Part shown: piece after piece, positions 43,504 through 54,293 of the stretch
Layout: each line of letters starts with the position of its first letter
Numbering within the stretch: position 1 is the first letter of the stretch
From: Agaricus subrufescens
Lineage: Eukaryota > Basidiomycota > Agaricomycetes > Agaricales > Agaricaceae
DNA length: 64,000 bases
Assembly: GCA_029945375.1 (NCBI GenBank)
Contig: CM057064.1
Location: 1,426,001 to 1,490,000, forward strand
Reading direction: 5' to 3'
The notes under the pieces: model-generated
What the model saw: only the letters and a program-made list of their open reading frames with translations
Database searches by the model: none
Told to the model about the DNA's origin: nothing
Program-made: the position numbers and the translations under genes

Positions 43504-43809
43504 ATGAGTGCGCGCAATATGTACTAAAAAAACTCGGCTTCCTGGTTGGTTTTTTCTAGAAGTGGATTCTCTAGACGGCCGACTCTTGTTTGCCATTCCC
43601 AAGAAGTTTGGCAACGAGCTTGCTGGAAATAATCTTTGACTGCGCAGGTTGTCTTCATGAAAAATGTCTAGCACTGCTCGCAGTTACAGTGGCTATAATA
43701 GTTTGAATCAGAAGGGCCGCTTAATCGATTTCTCAGGCGCTGATATCCAATTTCGAAGACCCAATCGTCTGAATGTTTGTGTCGCTCAGAACCTCAACAT
43801 AACCCAAGC
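43504..43809 (+). pseudogene. HIS1: 5' fragment of HIS1 (exons 1-4 only)
   Basis: This stretch aligns with 45566-45887 of intact HIS1: the ATGA mini-exon, then VDSLDGRLLFAIPKK, the HEKCLALLA exon and GADIQFRRPNRLNVCVAQNL. Two breaks make it dead. About 20 bases including the 5' splice site of intron 2 are deleted after AAGAAG at 43606, and the copy ends inside exon 4 where the next duplication unit begins. No catalytic part remains. A truncated transcript is possible from the retained promoter. Confidence 0.85.
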
Positions 43810-43878
43810 ATGTACTGATGTTATATACCATATTACGGATATAAGCTCGAACTATATTTACGAGACCGTGATGCCCTA

Positions 43879-45319
43879 TCAATTGTACCCTCCAGCACAT
43901 ATATCCTTCGGCTCGAAGCAAGACATAACCTCTTCTGGAAGACAACTTGTATTACTCTTGCGTTGATAGACAGACATTGTTCCCCCCGAACACACAAAAC
44001 TGAGCCGCCCGGACTTGCCATGTTTGACGACGAGGGCCTGTACCATTTCCAACACTTTCCCCAATTTCTTGTACTCAGGAATCAACTCCTTACGGACTTC
44101 TTCGAGCTCGGGCGACGAGAGTTTCCGTGTCTCCAGAGATGTAAAATACCCACGGCGGTGAACGCCCATGTAATGATGAGCCGTCTGAGAAAAATAGAGT
44201 TGATTATACCATTCCTTCCAATCGACGTGTGGCCTTCGACCTTCCCCAACTGTAACCAACTCCATTGTTGAAGCCTGAGGGACATAACTGCCACCCCTGA
44301 TGATGGCCAACGCAGGCATACTGGGGGAGCTGAAGGGAGCAGCCGTAGACGTGAGATTCATGCCTTGGAGCGAGTTTATGAGTGACTCCAGTGAAGTGTC
44401 ACTCTTCCTGGAGAAGTTTTGGCGTGGAGGAGGCATGCAAGCATCGACCTCGTATTTGACTACCATTTTGAGTCCATTGAAATTCTGTGAAGATCCTAAT
44501 CAGTCTACAGCCTTAATATGCTGATTTAATACTTGCATATGTGATGATGCGGTGATGTCCAGCGCTCTGCTCGCATCCAGGGGCGGGGACAGTTGAAGCC
44601 TTTTCGAAATTAATGCCGTAGGTACGTCCGCTGAACTCTTCACGTGTTCGCTTTTCCCATCTATTGAGGAGGACCGTCTTTTCTCCCGCCAATTGCGCGT
44701 CAATACGAAATTCCTTTATTTCACCTCCGATAATCCACCGGAGAAGTTTACGAAGACCATTCCGGCCAATTACAAGGTCCACTGTACTCCAAGGGAACGG
44801 ATCAGACCCTTCATCTTTGCATTTCTCGTTGACAGCCACCATCATTGGCAATAACGGTGTTGAAGGCATTAGAAGAGTATTTTGGTCCATAGGCATGATG
44901 CCTATGTCCGGCTTGACATTGTAAGGCATGGGCCTTTTACTCCATTCGGGAGGGGAGCCTATAGGTCGACCATTAGTGAAAGTCTGGTGAAGGAGAAGAA
45001 AGAGACACCTACCGGGCACTATAATAGTCGGGTTACGATCCTTTGTCCAATTGTATGAACCAATGAGCTGACAATCCTTTATTTCTGGGTCTTCGTCACC
45101 AAGATCATCAAGAGACGGTACTTGGAGAATCTCCAAGTGTTCGTCGTCAAGATCCTCGTGAAGATCACGGTCGGGTGGGAGAGACGACTCTAGTTTAAAA
45201 GGAGCTCTGTCTGGAACCTTATAAGAGACGAACGGTCTGCTGCTCGGAGGTGAGAGGGGAGCAGCACGGTTGCGCCAGGAGGGTACAGGTTGTCTACGCG
45301 GTAGGAGCGGGTTGGGCAT
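43879..45319 (-). CDS. Uncharacterised fungal family protein, member C
   Basis: ATG 45319 (MPNPLLPRRQPVPSWRNRAA) to TGA 43879-43881, with the three-exon structure of member B. The landmarks are HEDLDDEHLEILQVPSLDDL, QLIGSYNWTKDRNPTIIVPG, SPPEWSKRPMPYNVKPDIGI, WSTVDLVIGRNGLRKLLRW, FRIDAQLAGEKTVLLNRWEK, AGHHRIITYA, MVVKYEVDACMPPPRQNFS and YNQLYFSQTAHHYMGVHRRG. In the otherwise constant DRNxLRKLLR motif the Asp is Gly here (IGRNGLRK), while A and B keep DRN. The gene faces away from HIS1 across 246 bases. No catalytic motif, signal peptide or membrane segment is seen. Function unknown. Confidence 0.78.
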
Positions 45320-45565
45320 GGTGCAATATGCAGTACATTCTTCGCCAGGAGCTTTTATGCGCTGGCAGCGTCGTGCGCACAGCTTCTAGACGAGTGCGCA
45401 AAGTTTCTTTCCGCTGATTGACTCTCAACATCAGAAAGGTTGTGGAAAATACGAGGAGAGAAGGAGGCGAGTGCACAGCCACTGCAGCCGCGATAAGATA
45501 ACATCTTTGCCGTGACTCGATTCTCCCCCTCTTCTCCCCCCTTCGCGGTCCTTCGCGTCCACAGA
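45320..45565. promoter_or_regulatory. divergent promoter of gene C and HIS1
   Basis: 246 bases between start codons. A pyrimidine-rich stretch (45520-45560) precedes the HIS1 ATG. I see no clear Gcn4/Cpc1-type TGACTC near HIS1 apart from a TGACTC at 45417-45422 and another at 45512-45517 (GTGACTCGA). These are candidate amino-acid-starvation elements. Confidence 0.45.
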
Positions 45566-46804
45566 ATGAGTGTGTGCAATTTGTACTAAAAAACTCGGCT
45601 TCCTGGCTGATTTTTCCAAGACGTGGATTCTCTAGAAGGTCGACTCCTGTTTGCCATCCCCAAGAAGGGTACGTTATTACTCTCGATCTGGCAACGAACT
45701 TGCTGAAAATAATATTCGACTGCGCAGGTCGTCTTCACGAAAAATGTCTGGCACTGCTCGCAGGTACAGTGGCTATAAACCCTCGAATCAGCAGGGCCGC
45801 TTAATCCGTTTCTTAGGCGCTGATATCCAATTTCGAAGACCTAATCGTCTTGATGTTTGTGTCGCGCAGAACCACAACATAGCCCTGTAGGCACTAAGGG
45901 TCCTCCTACCCACGCAAACGTTGACACCGTCCCAGCGTATTTCTACCCGCTGCTGATATACCGTCTTTCGTGGGCAAGGGTAACGTCCATCTCGGGATCA
46001 CCGGCCGAGATGTAATCATCGAGGCTGGAATGGAAAATTTCGTCACCCAGGAATTGCAACTCGGCTTCGGGAAGTGTGCACTACAAGTCCAGGTTCCCGA
46101 GTCGGGTCCTATCAAGACGGTAGAGGACCTCGCGGGAAAGCGCGTTGTTACTAGCTTTCAGCTTCTTGCGGGTCAATACTTTGAGAAGCTAGATGACCGT
46201 TTACAGTTGGTCGAGGGTCAGCGGACAAAGGTATCGTATGTAGGAGGAAGTGTTGAAGCTGCATGTGCTCTAGGCCTTGCGGACGGTATCGGTAAGTGGA
46301 GCTCCGTTGCTGCCAAGGGCGAGACGTTGACGAGTTCACTTTACTATCAGTCGATCTTGTGGGTAAGTAATTGATTAACAGTCATGCTGATAAATTGTCT
46401 TTATCCCTATCCTGCTTCTAGAATCAGGCGAGACTATGCGTGCTGCAGGTTTGCATGCCATAGATACGGTCCTTGACACCGAAGCTGTTCTCATCAAGTC
46501 GAAGAAAGATCATAGCCCAGAGCATGCTAGTTTAATCAGCACAATCTCAAAACGTTTGACTGGCGTCATCGCGGCAGAAAAATATGTCGTGTGTCAATAT
46601 AACATCCATGAAGACAACTTGGCAGCGGCAGAGAAAATCTCTCCAGGTAGACGTGCACCCACTATCAGCCGTTTGGAAGAGGAAAATTGGTTTGCTGTCA
46701 GCATCATGGTTGAGAAGAAGAAAATTGCCAATGTGATGGATGACCTTGCGAAGGTTGGTGCGGAGGATATCTTGGCTTTCAATCTTGACAATTGTCGCGT
46801 ATGA
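45566..46804 (+). CDS. HIS1: ATP phosphoribosyltransferase (histidine synthesis, first step)
   Basis: The ATG at 45566 begins a coding exon of only four bases (ATGA). A 51-base intron (45570-45620) joins it to VDSLEGRLLFAIPKKG, then RLHEKCLALLAGADIQFRRP and NRLDVCVAQNHNIAL. Later exons give VFLPAADIPSFVGKGNVHLG, ITGRDVIIEAGM, VTQELQLGFGKCALQVQVPE, YVGGSVEAACALGLADGI, VDLVESGETMRAAGLHAIDT and a C-terminal regulatory domain (HEDNLAAAEKISPGRRAPTI). TGA is at 46802-46804. Length about 300 residues, as in yeast His1 (long HisG with the His-binding ACT-like domain). It makes phosphoribosyl-ATP from ATP and PRPP and is normally inhibited by histidine. The PRPP loop (VESGETMRAAGL) is intact. Confidence 0.92.
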
Positions 46805-47158
46805 ATATCTACTGGGGGGAAACATTTAGAGGGGGACGTTTGAATTCGATAGACTTAGGCACCGGCGGTAGAGGATCTATTTGAATTAGAGATTCATTCG
46901 AGTTGGTGCCTTGAGCCCTCTAGGCTGTCAGTACAATACTGTGATAAAAATAATGATAGCCATGATCATGAAGCTCCATCGAGCCTCCAAGAAAACGACC
47001 TGACCCCTGACTGCCCTGATTTCATCTTGCTCCAGGGAATTGCGAGTCATGGGTTTGGTCCGTATGGGGGTTGTACAATAAATGGATCTATACAACCACC
47101 GTATTACTTCATGTGACGAGTTCTATTTTCGTGATGCTTGCTTTTGCCTTGCCATCGA
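46805..47158. other. intergenic region
   Basis: HIS1 terminator region and NCA2 promoter. Nothing else is seen. Confidence 0.4.
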
Positions 47159-49385
47159 ATGGCTTCACAGTTCGTCAACAACTTCACCCGCCATCTCACC
47201 TCACCGTCTCTGCCCTTTACCGCGTTCTCCGCAGCCCCAGACACGCGGCAGACAGCAAATTCTACCCAGACTTCTACACTCAAGCATGAACTCCACACTC
47301 TCATTGCGTCATTTCCTCAGTCGCAACTGCTTGACTCGCGACAAATTAACGACGCAGTCTCTGTTCTGCTGCGGTCTGAAGAAAAAGCAAAGGACTCTCT
47401 CACAGCGGCCGACGCAGAGGAGGAGGCACTCAAACAGGTTATCATTGGGAGATTAACCGTCAGCCTGTATGCCGAAGCAATGGATATATACTTGACCCAG
47501 GCCACTGAAGCCGAGGCTGAAGCAGAGTGGTGGAGGGATATCGAGCGTTCTAAAACGAGGCTTGCCTGGTTTCTTCTGCAGAGTGCGTGGTTTTGAGCTT
47601 CAACAACCGCGTAGCGTGAGCCTGACCTGTTCAAATTCTAGCGACACCTGTCCGACTATATCATGGAGCCCACACGGTCGTCTCGGCCATTCGTGCGCGG
47701 GGCCTACCTATGACATTGACTTCGTTCACACCCTCCTCCGTGGCAAAACTCTTTCCGACGTCGCCTACGTCACCTTTCAGGCCTACTGCTTTGACCACAG
47801 CTGCTTTCCCTCACTTATCCCGAAGCTCATTCACAACGGCTGGATTTTTATACCCTCCACCCCCAACTGTATCAGACAGTGCACAACTGAGCAAGAAAAT
47901 AACGTATCAAGCATCCTATTATTCTACCTTAATCGCTAATGGCATCACATATCCACTCTCTCTTACCCGCCAAGAATGTCGTTCCAACCGTCATGACCTG
48001 GAAAACATTCGCAACGAACGCGCTGAAATCCTTGGTCAACTCTCACGAATGCGCAACTCCCTCACCTCTATACTCAGCGACCCTTCCTCCGAATATTCTG
48101 GCATAACACACTTTCTTCCCAAAATTCAACGCTTTGTCGAAAAACTAGATCAACAGGCTGCTGTGGACGTAGACACTATCTACCCCTCACCCATCCAAGC
48201 ACTAGCGCATTTGTCTCTTGAGACCATACCCGAGTTGAAGAACTCGCATAGCCAGATGTTAAAAAACAATGGGTTAATGAGGCCAAGGACTTTGGTTCTC
48301 GTGTGGCCGAAAATCGTGCTCATCCCACCGCTTTTGTTATACGTGTGCAAGTCACTGTATGCTTCTAGGGCTAGCTTACAAGAAGTTGCGAAGGATGCAG
48401 TCCAGACAGTCGAAAACTTCCTTCGAGGTTGGTTATTGGAGCCACTACGCGATGTTTTGAAGACCGTCCGCACTGGCTCTGCCGACGATGGCGTAGGGGT
48501 CCTTGTTAGAAAGGAGGGTGTCCTTGCAGACCTGGACGTAAGTAATTTCCTTCTCTGACCGTGTTTTGGAAGCTGATATGTACGCAACTTAGAGCCTGGA
48601 GCGTATGACACTTTCTCTAGCAAGAGACAAACTCCAGTACAACGAAGTCCAGCTCGCTGCCTTGTCAAAACAAATACGTTTAGGCGACATGACACCCGTG
48701 ATGGAAATATATGAAGAAGACATTCGTAGACCCCTCAGAAGCGCAATTGGAGGAACACTCTTACGAAATGTCTTCATTCAAGTGCAAAAAACCAAAGTAA
48801 AGCATACCTTTTCAATTGATTACTTTCTCGCTCACGTTGCCCCCCCTCTCTCCCAACAGGTCGACATTGACCAAGCTTTGACTGGTATCGATCGTCTATT
48901 GAAATCACAAGAACTCACCTTTGCATTTGTCGGCGTTGCTCCCGCGTTGGCAATCGTCTACTTGGCGGGAGGTATACTTACAGGTATTTGGACTGGAAAC
49001 AGAGGGAGAGGCCGATATGGCGGGATACACAAAAGGCGAAGCGTCTGGGATGCCATGCGGTACGTTCTTATTGAAGATCATAGGCACCTGTTTGACGTGA
49101 CCCTTTACCAGACGTGTCGAACGTTTACTTGTGGCACAGCCAGCAGACAACCAACAAGTCGCAGCTCTTCCCTCTGGCTTACTACTCCTCTCCCTTGCCA
49201 ATCTACGCGCATACGCCACTGGTAATCTTCCGACAAATTCTAGACTTCGTGAAGGCTTCCTTGAAGACCTTGATGATTTAGAGAGTCCAGAGTTGGGACG
49301 TGATGCCAAACTGGAGGTAGTCCGTAGGATGTGGAGATGTTGGAGTGTGGAATTGGGCTGGAAAAAATGTGGCGACTATCATTGA
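47159..49385 (+). CDS. NCA2: Mitochondrial nuclear-control-of-ATPase protein NCA2
   Basis: ATG 47159 gives MASQFVNNFTRHLTSPSLPF. Exons continue with LLDSRQINDAVSVLLRSEEK, AMDIYLTQATEAEAEAEWWR, then KKITYQASYYSTLIANGITY, PLSLTRQECRSNRHDLENIR, a membrane segment with RTLVLVWPKIVLIPPLLLYV, VENFLRGWLLEPLRDVLKTV, YNEVQLAALSKQIRLGDMTP, VMEIYEEDIRRPLRSAIGGT, TFAFVGVAPALAIVYLAGGI and a last exon LEVVRRMWRCWSVELGWKKC to TGA 49383-49385. EYExxIRxPxxxxxxGxLxRxxLIQVQKxKVD-like and FxxVGVxPAxxIVY are the Nca2 signature. It is an outer/inner mitochondrial membrane protein that in yeast controls Atp6/Atp8 expression with Nca3. At least two hydrophobic spans are visible. Confidence 0.9.
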
Positions 49386-49993
49386 GGAGTGGTTAGCTAT
49401 CTACTAGGACTAATAGATATTCCCGGTCAATTCTCCCTTTGAGTATCATCTACACAATGTGTCTGCTGTTCGACAGAACACACAGTTTATTTTCATTTTT
49501 CAAATGTGATTTGTGTGGCTCGTCCCCCCGTTCTCGTTGAATTACCCTTATTGACAGTGTTACTTTCGCCATCGCCATTTACACCGTGACTATGTTCACA
49601 TGTCTGAATGCATGTTACCTGTGTGGTCATCAGGGACTCGTTATTGTTCTTTCCCCCTTGCCTTATACAATACACAATACTTCTACTTGGAGTTGGATAT
49701 TATTATTTTGGGACTATCTTCTTGGTGTGGACCAGAATGCCGTATAATACACCCCACTGTCGTCATTCGTCCTCGTGTCCCACCTGCCCAATAAAGCTCT
49801 CGACAAACGGTTCTGAACATTGAACGTTTGAATCTCAGTTTGATGAGTCTTTATGCAATTCTTATGTATGGTTTCCAGCTGCAAGTCCCATTCAACCAGT
49901 ATAACTTCATGCATTGAGGTACGAGACCGGTCAGGTATTAAATACTAGTATGAATTTATCAGCAAATTATCGTATTTACTTGCACAGTGTCTT
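49386..49993. other. intergenic region between convergent genes
   Basis: 3' regions of NCA2 and MSH5. No gene is seen; AATAAAG at 49790-49796 could be a polyadenylation signal. Confidence 0.4.
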
Positions 49994-52900
49994 TCAGTCC
50001 AACTTTGTCCCCAATATTTCTGCCAACTTATCTTTCGTGCCTTTGCCATCCCGTTCGTCCAACTGCCACGCAAGGAATCTGCGACAAATATCTTCGGCGT
50101 CTTTCAACTCGCCACGTTCCTTCTCGTCCATCTCTTCATCCAAAAGCTGGTTCAGCTCGTGTCTAGAAAGTAGGTCGCTAAAGATCTCGTTCAGTAATTT
50201 GTCGAATGCCCAATACAAACTCCAGCACTCACCTAACATGTCTGGCTCGTTGAATGACACGAGTCGGAACTCCACATAGTAATGCACATTTTCCGGCATG
50301 AGAGTCCAACGACAAGCCCTCAGCCACTTTGTAAAGGTAAGTGATATTCTCCCCAGTGCTTGCCTTTATACCATTCGTTTGGAGAGAAGCAGAGGACTCG
50401 TCACATTGGCTGACATTTTCATCCGTCATGCAGAATATAACTTGCATATGACAAAATGTTATCGGGATGTAGTGAGGGTTCAATAGTTCTTCGTTGAAGA
50501 CGTCATGAAAATGCGTGGCCACGAGTACCTTTGGGCATTCTGCACCTCTATTCAAGAGGTGCTTCAGAACACCACAAAAAATCCCGGCACCGTCTGTGTT
50601 TCCGGGTTCAACAACTGTTATTGCATAACGTACATTGTCAGATTTCACGCACCTGTCGATAGAGTACCCTTTCCAAATTCGTCCAACAGAATCAATGATC
50701 GACTGGTACAGTTCCGAAGGGACAGCGAAACCTGGTTGAGGTCTATCATAAAAGCAGACTGAACCTAATATCATACGAGACTTCAGCTTCGAAAAAACGT
50801 GAAAATAGTCTGATCGTTGGGCACTTTGGACACCGATTCGCGTGTGGATACACGAGTGAATACTGGAGTGGCATCATGGGAATGAGTTGGTGACATATGC
50901 ATCAAACAATGAGCCTACTCTTGTCAACCAGCCCCAAGCGTGCATAATCTGCAGGTACAAAGCTATTTCGGTGAGATTGATTGGTTGTTACGCTAAAGCA
51001 TCATGTTACCATCCAATCTGACCTGTGAAGTCAACAACTCCCCATGTCAATTTGACAGTTTGCTCACCTGAGCCATAATTTGAATCAGGGCAACCTAGGG
51101 ATTTTTAGGAAAACGACGTCACCGCGAGAAATTCCACTAACTTGTTTCAGAAATACACTCTAAAAAGCGTGTGAGCTACGTTTCGCATGAATTTAGTAGA
51201 ACCATAGTGACCTTTCCACAGGCATTCGCTCCCGTGCATAACACTACACTATTCAGGGTTTTTCCTTTTCCGTTCCGTAAAGGAGACCCGATTCCGGTTC
51301 CTCCAGCAATACCAACGTCATTAGGCACAAACACGTCAACCACTTGCTCCTGTAAGGGATGTCTGATTCAAATGTCAGTTCTCCGAATGACATCGCGGGT
51401 TCCAACCAACCTTCCTGCGACAATCTCAATCACATCGTCTTCAACTATTTCTGGCTGCTTGTAGTTGTAATTCCTGGATGCTTCCGCGAAGGATAACAGA
51501 CAATCTAGTTCAGCACAAATATCGCAGACATCGCCTATCATCTTGTCATGAACGAGAACTTCTTCGAGAAGTTGCTGAATTATTTCGATCTCCCTGTCAA
51601 CAATGGCCGAATGAAGATCCCCAATATGATTATCCATATCTATACACAAAACCGTTCAGTCGATGAGAGGGAAAACCACTAGACAGACCCACCATGCATC
51701 TCTATGGACTTGAAGTAGATATGATCGCTGCAACCGTTCAATGCCATTCTTGACTAACTCTTTCATTGACTTACTCGGACGAAAACTAGTAACGAACAAT
51801 CATCAAAACACGTGGGCCGAAACGGAGAAGTTACATACCTGCAACGTCCAACTATCAGGGACCGGAGCCAAGCCAGCCTCCCAATCTTGGGTAATAGGAA
51901 TACAAATTAGATAACCTTTCACCCACCCTTCTGTATTAGTACGTGCCACGGGTCCAACAAGTCAAAGAAAATTCTAACCCAACTGTGGGAAGTAAACTAC
52001 ATTTAGTGACACTGCCAAGTTCCTTGGAACCTTCCGTGAAATTTGATGTGCAACATTCGACTGGAATTTTCCTTCTCTTTAGCTTGCTGGCTGGAGCGAC
52101 GAGTGCCCCAATCTCGGCTTACCAGAATAGAATCAATCCCGTGATACACATGCTTCTTCTTATCCAGTTCTTCATCTATTCCTGGCCGCACGCATACTCG
52201 TTCGGCAAGCGTGGATTCCTCCCAGTCAATCTAAATAAAAAGCCAGTGAGAAATATACGTCTCTTTATCTTAGGAAACTTCCACGGACAACTTCATTTAC
52301 TCGCACCCCAATTTCTTTGAGAATTGGAATGTCGGCAGCTGTAAGGATCTAGAAGGAGTAAGATCAGGCTCTATAAGCTTTCATGAAAATATGGACATAC
52401 TCGTTGCAAGACGTTGATAGTCTCTCCGCCGTGGAGTTCCGTTATCGTGTCGCACAGCATCACGATATGAAAGGATAACTTGGGAAAACAAAGTTGGGTG
52501 CTCATTATCCAATGAGTTGATAAACATCCATACCTTTGTCAATGCCTGCCAGTCCGCGAGTTTGATTCTTCCACTTCTCATGACAGTGAGGATTCGTGGA
52601 ACATTTTTAACTCCTTTCAAGTGACCATGCATCACGCCTGTCGGCGCTAGATTTTCGGGTTTAGAGAAGCATGCCACAGCTTCGTGTCGAGATTTGATGA
52701 TAGAAATGGAGGATGACGGTCGCATAAGCCATGAATATAGGAGAGATCGCCCCAAGGCCGTTTTTGTGTAATTAAGTGTCCCTAAATCTCGTAAACAATG
52801 AACGTTAATGGTAGGAAGGGTGCCACCGACCGTAAAGTGAGAGACCCTCTTTGAATTTCGCAGAATGCACAGAGGCGTGACTTTCATTTTCAAAAACTTG

Positions 52901-54107
52901 CAATGACCTTGAGGTAAAAGAGTTAGATGAATAGTTCATAGAGGCATTTTACATTTACAGCAGAGCGTCCGCGTTTATATGCATGATTTCATCACTGTGA
53001 AGCCAACGGTAAACATACAATCTTTGACGAGGAAATGGGGAGGAACTTACAGTACAAGAGTTTTAATTTCCCTGACTTCCAATCCTTGAATACCTTCATC
53101 ATTGAGGTCGCCCAACGCGCGTTCCTTCACAAGATAATCGATGAGTGCGCCTGCTGACGACATCTATGATACAACATCAATCAAATGACGTTCACATATT
53201 AACGAATACAATAACACTTACACAGAGTGGTGAGTTCTCAGCACATGAAAAGTTGGATAACCGAATAGAAGCATTCCAATGTTTCATAGCTGGGTCCCCC
53301 GTCTCTTCACGCCTTCTACTCATAAAATCATATGCATTACATGTAACACCGCCGCTGCCAGTAGATTCACCGGGCACTGTTTGAGGTGCAATAGTTTCAT
53401 CGACGGGGAGGTCCGCGAGGCGATTTAAATATAGCAAACGATCTCTTCCCCTTGCAGAATTGAATTCTTTGTATGGCCTAATCTGGAATATAGCACTAGC
53501 TGTCTCCACTGACCCCCGAAAAGTTGAATATATGCGTTATGCGAGAAATGCAGGAAGAAAGTCTTACAGTGATCACGTATCGCATCGATGAAATTTTCAT
53601 CGGATTTTGAGCTTGTAAGTACAACGTCGGGTGATACCTGTTCGAGGACTATCTCTTTTTGATTAGTCTTCGTACAAGTGGTTTCAGATGAACGGAGTTA
53701 CATACGCAATACTGTAAGATCATAGTGATGCGATTCTTGTGTATCTTCAAGCAAGTACAATATGCAGTTGATAGGGTGAAAATAAGCAGCACCAACTCGA
53801 CCACTGTTTTGCATATGAAAAGTGAATCAACGAATAACCAGACTAGAAAGTGCCGAACTGTGAACAGAAAACGGCCATGGAAGTCTAGCCTTGTCAGCCA
53901 CAATTTAATCCAGAATACCAGTAACGGCCGTCTAAAAACCTTATTGGCACTCATCCCAGATTCTTGGCTCTCATTATCGCTATCTTCATTTTCTTGAATC
54001 GAATTCCACCTAACTTTCTTCGGGTTGGGTGATTCGTGGACCTCATCATCGGAGCTCGCGCCCTCATCGCTGGTGTTAGTCGTACTTAGCCGCCTTTTTT
54101 GAGCCAT
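49994..54107 (-). CDS. MSH5: Meiotic MutS homologue MSH5
   Basis: ATG 54107 opens [20 protein letters not shown], an acidic, Lys-rich leader. The gene has many short exons over 4.1 kb. Landmarks in order are [60 protein letters not shown], a Walker A (TGANACGKS, near 51180-51230, split by an intron) followed by VFLKQ and [56 protein letters not shown], Walker [29 protein letters not shown], and [20 protein letters not shown]. The C-terminus is an acidic helix region ending at TGA 49994-49996. [10 protein letters not shown] and THFHEVF/THFHDVF identify MSH5 rather than other MutS proteins. With Msh4 it stabilises crossover intermediates in meiosis; it does no mismatch repair. Exon borders are partly unresolved. 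Confidence 0.88.
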
Positions 54108-54293
54108 GGCATGCAAACAGGATTAGGGTCGTGAAGAGCGTTAGGGATAGTAGATTGGGCGAGGTGACGCGGTCACGTGCTGGGACAATTCCTCTTAGGT
54201 CACAGCGAGCTTCATGAGTCGCTTGGTACATGCAAAGGCTGGAAAATTATGCTATTATGAGACAATAGACAAGCAATTGAACGAGATAGTTGT

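Larger units (their letters stand above)
41740..45890. repeat. Tandem duplication, two units of about 2.07 kb
   Basis: Unit 1 is about 41740-43805 and unit 2 about 43806-45890. Both carry, in order, the 3' flank of a family gene, the whole gene, a shared divergent promoter and the start of HIS1. Unit 2 continues into intact HIS1; unit 1 stops inside HIS1 exon 4. The copies differ by scattered substitutions and small indels, so the duplication is not brand new. Confidence 0.85.
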
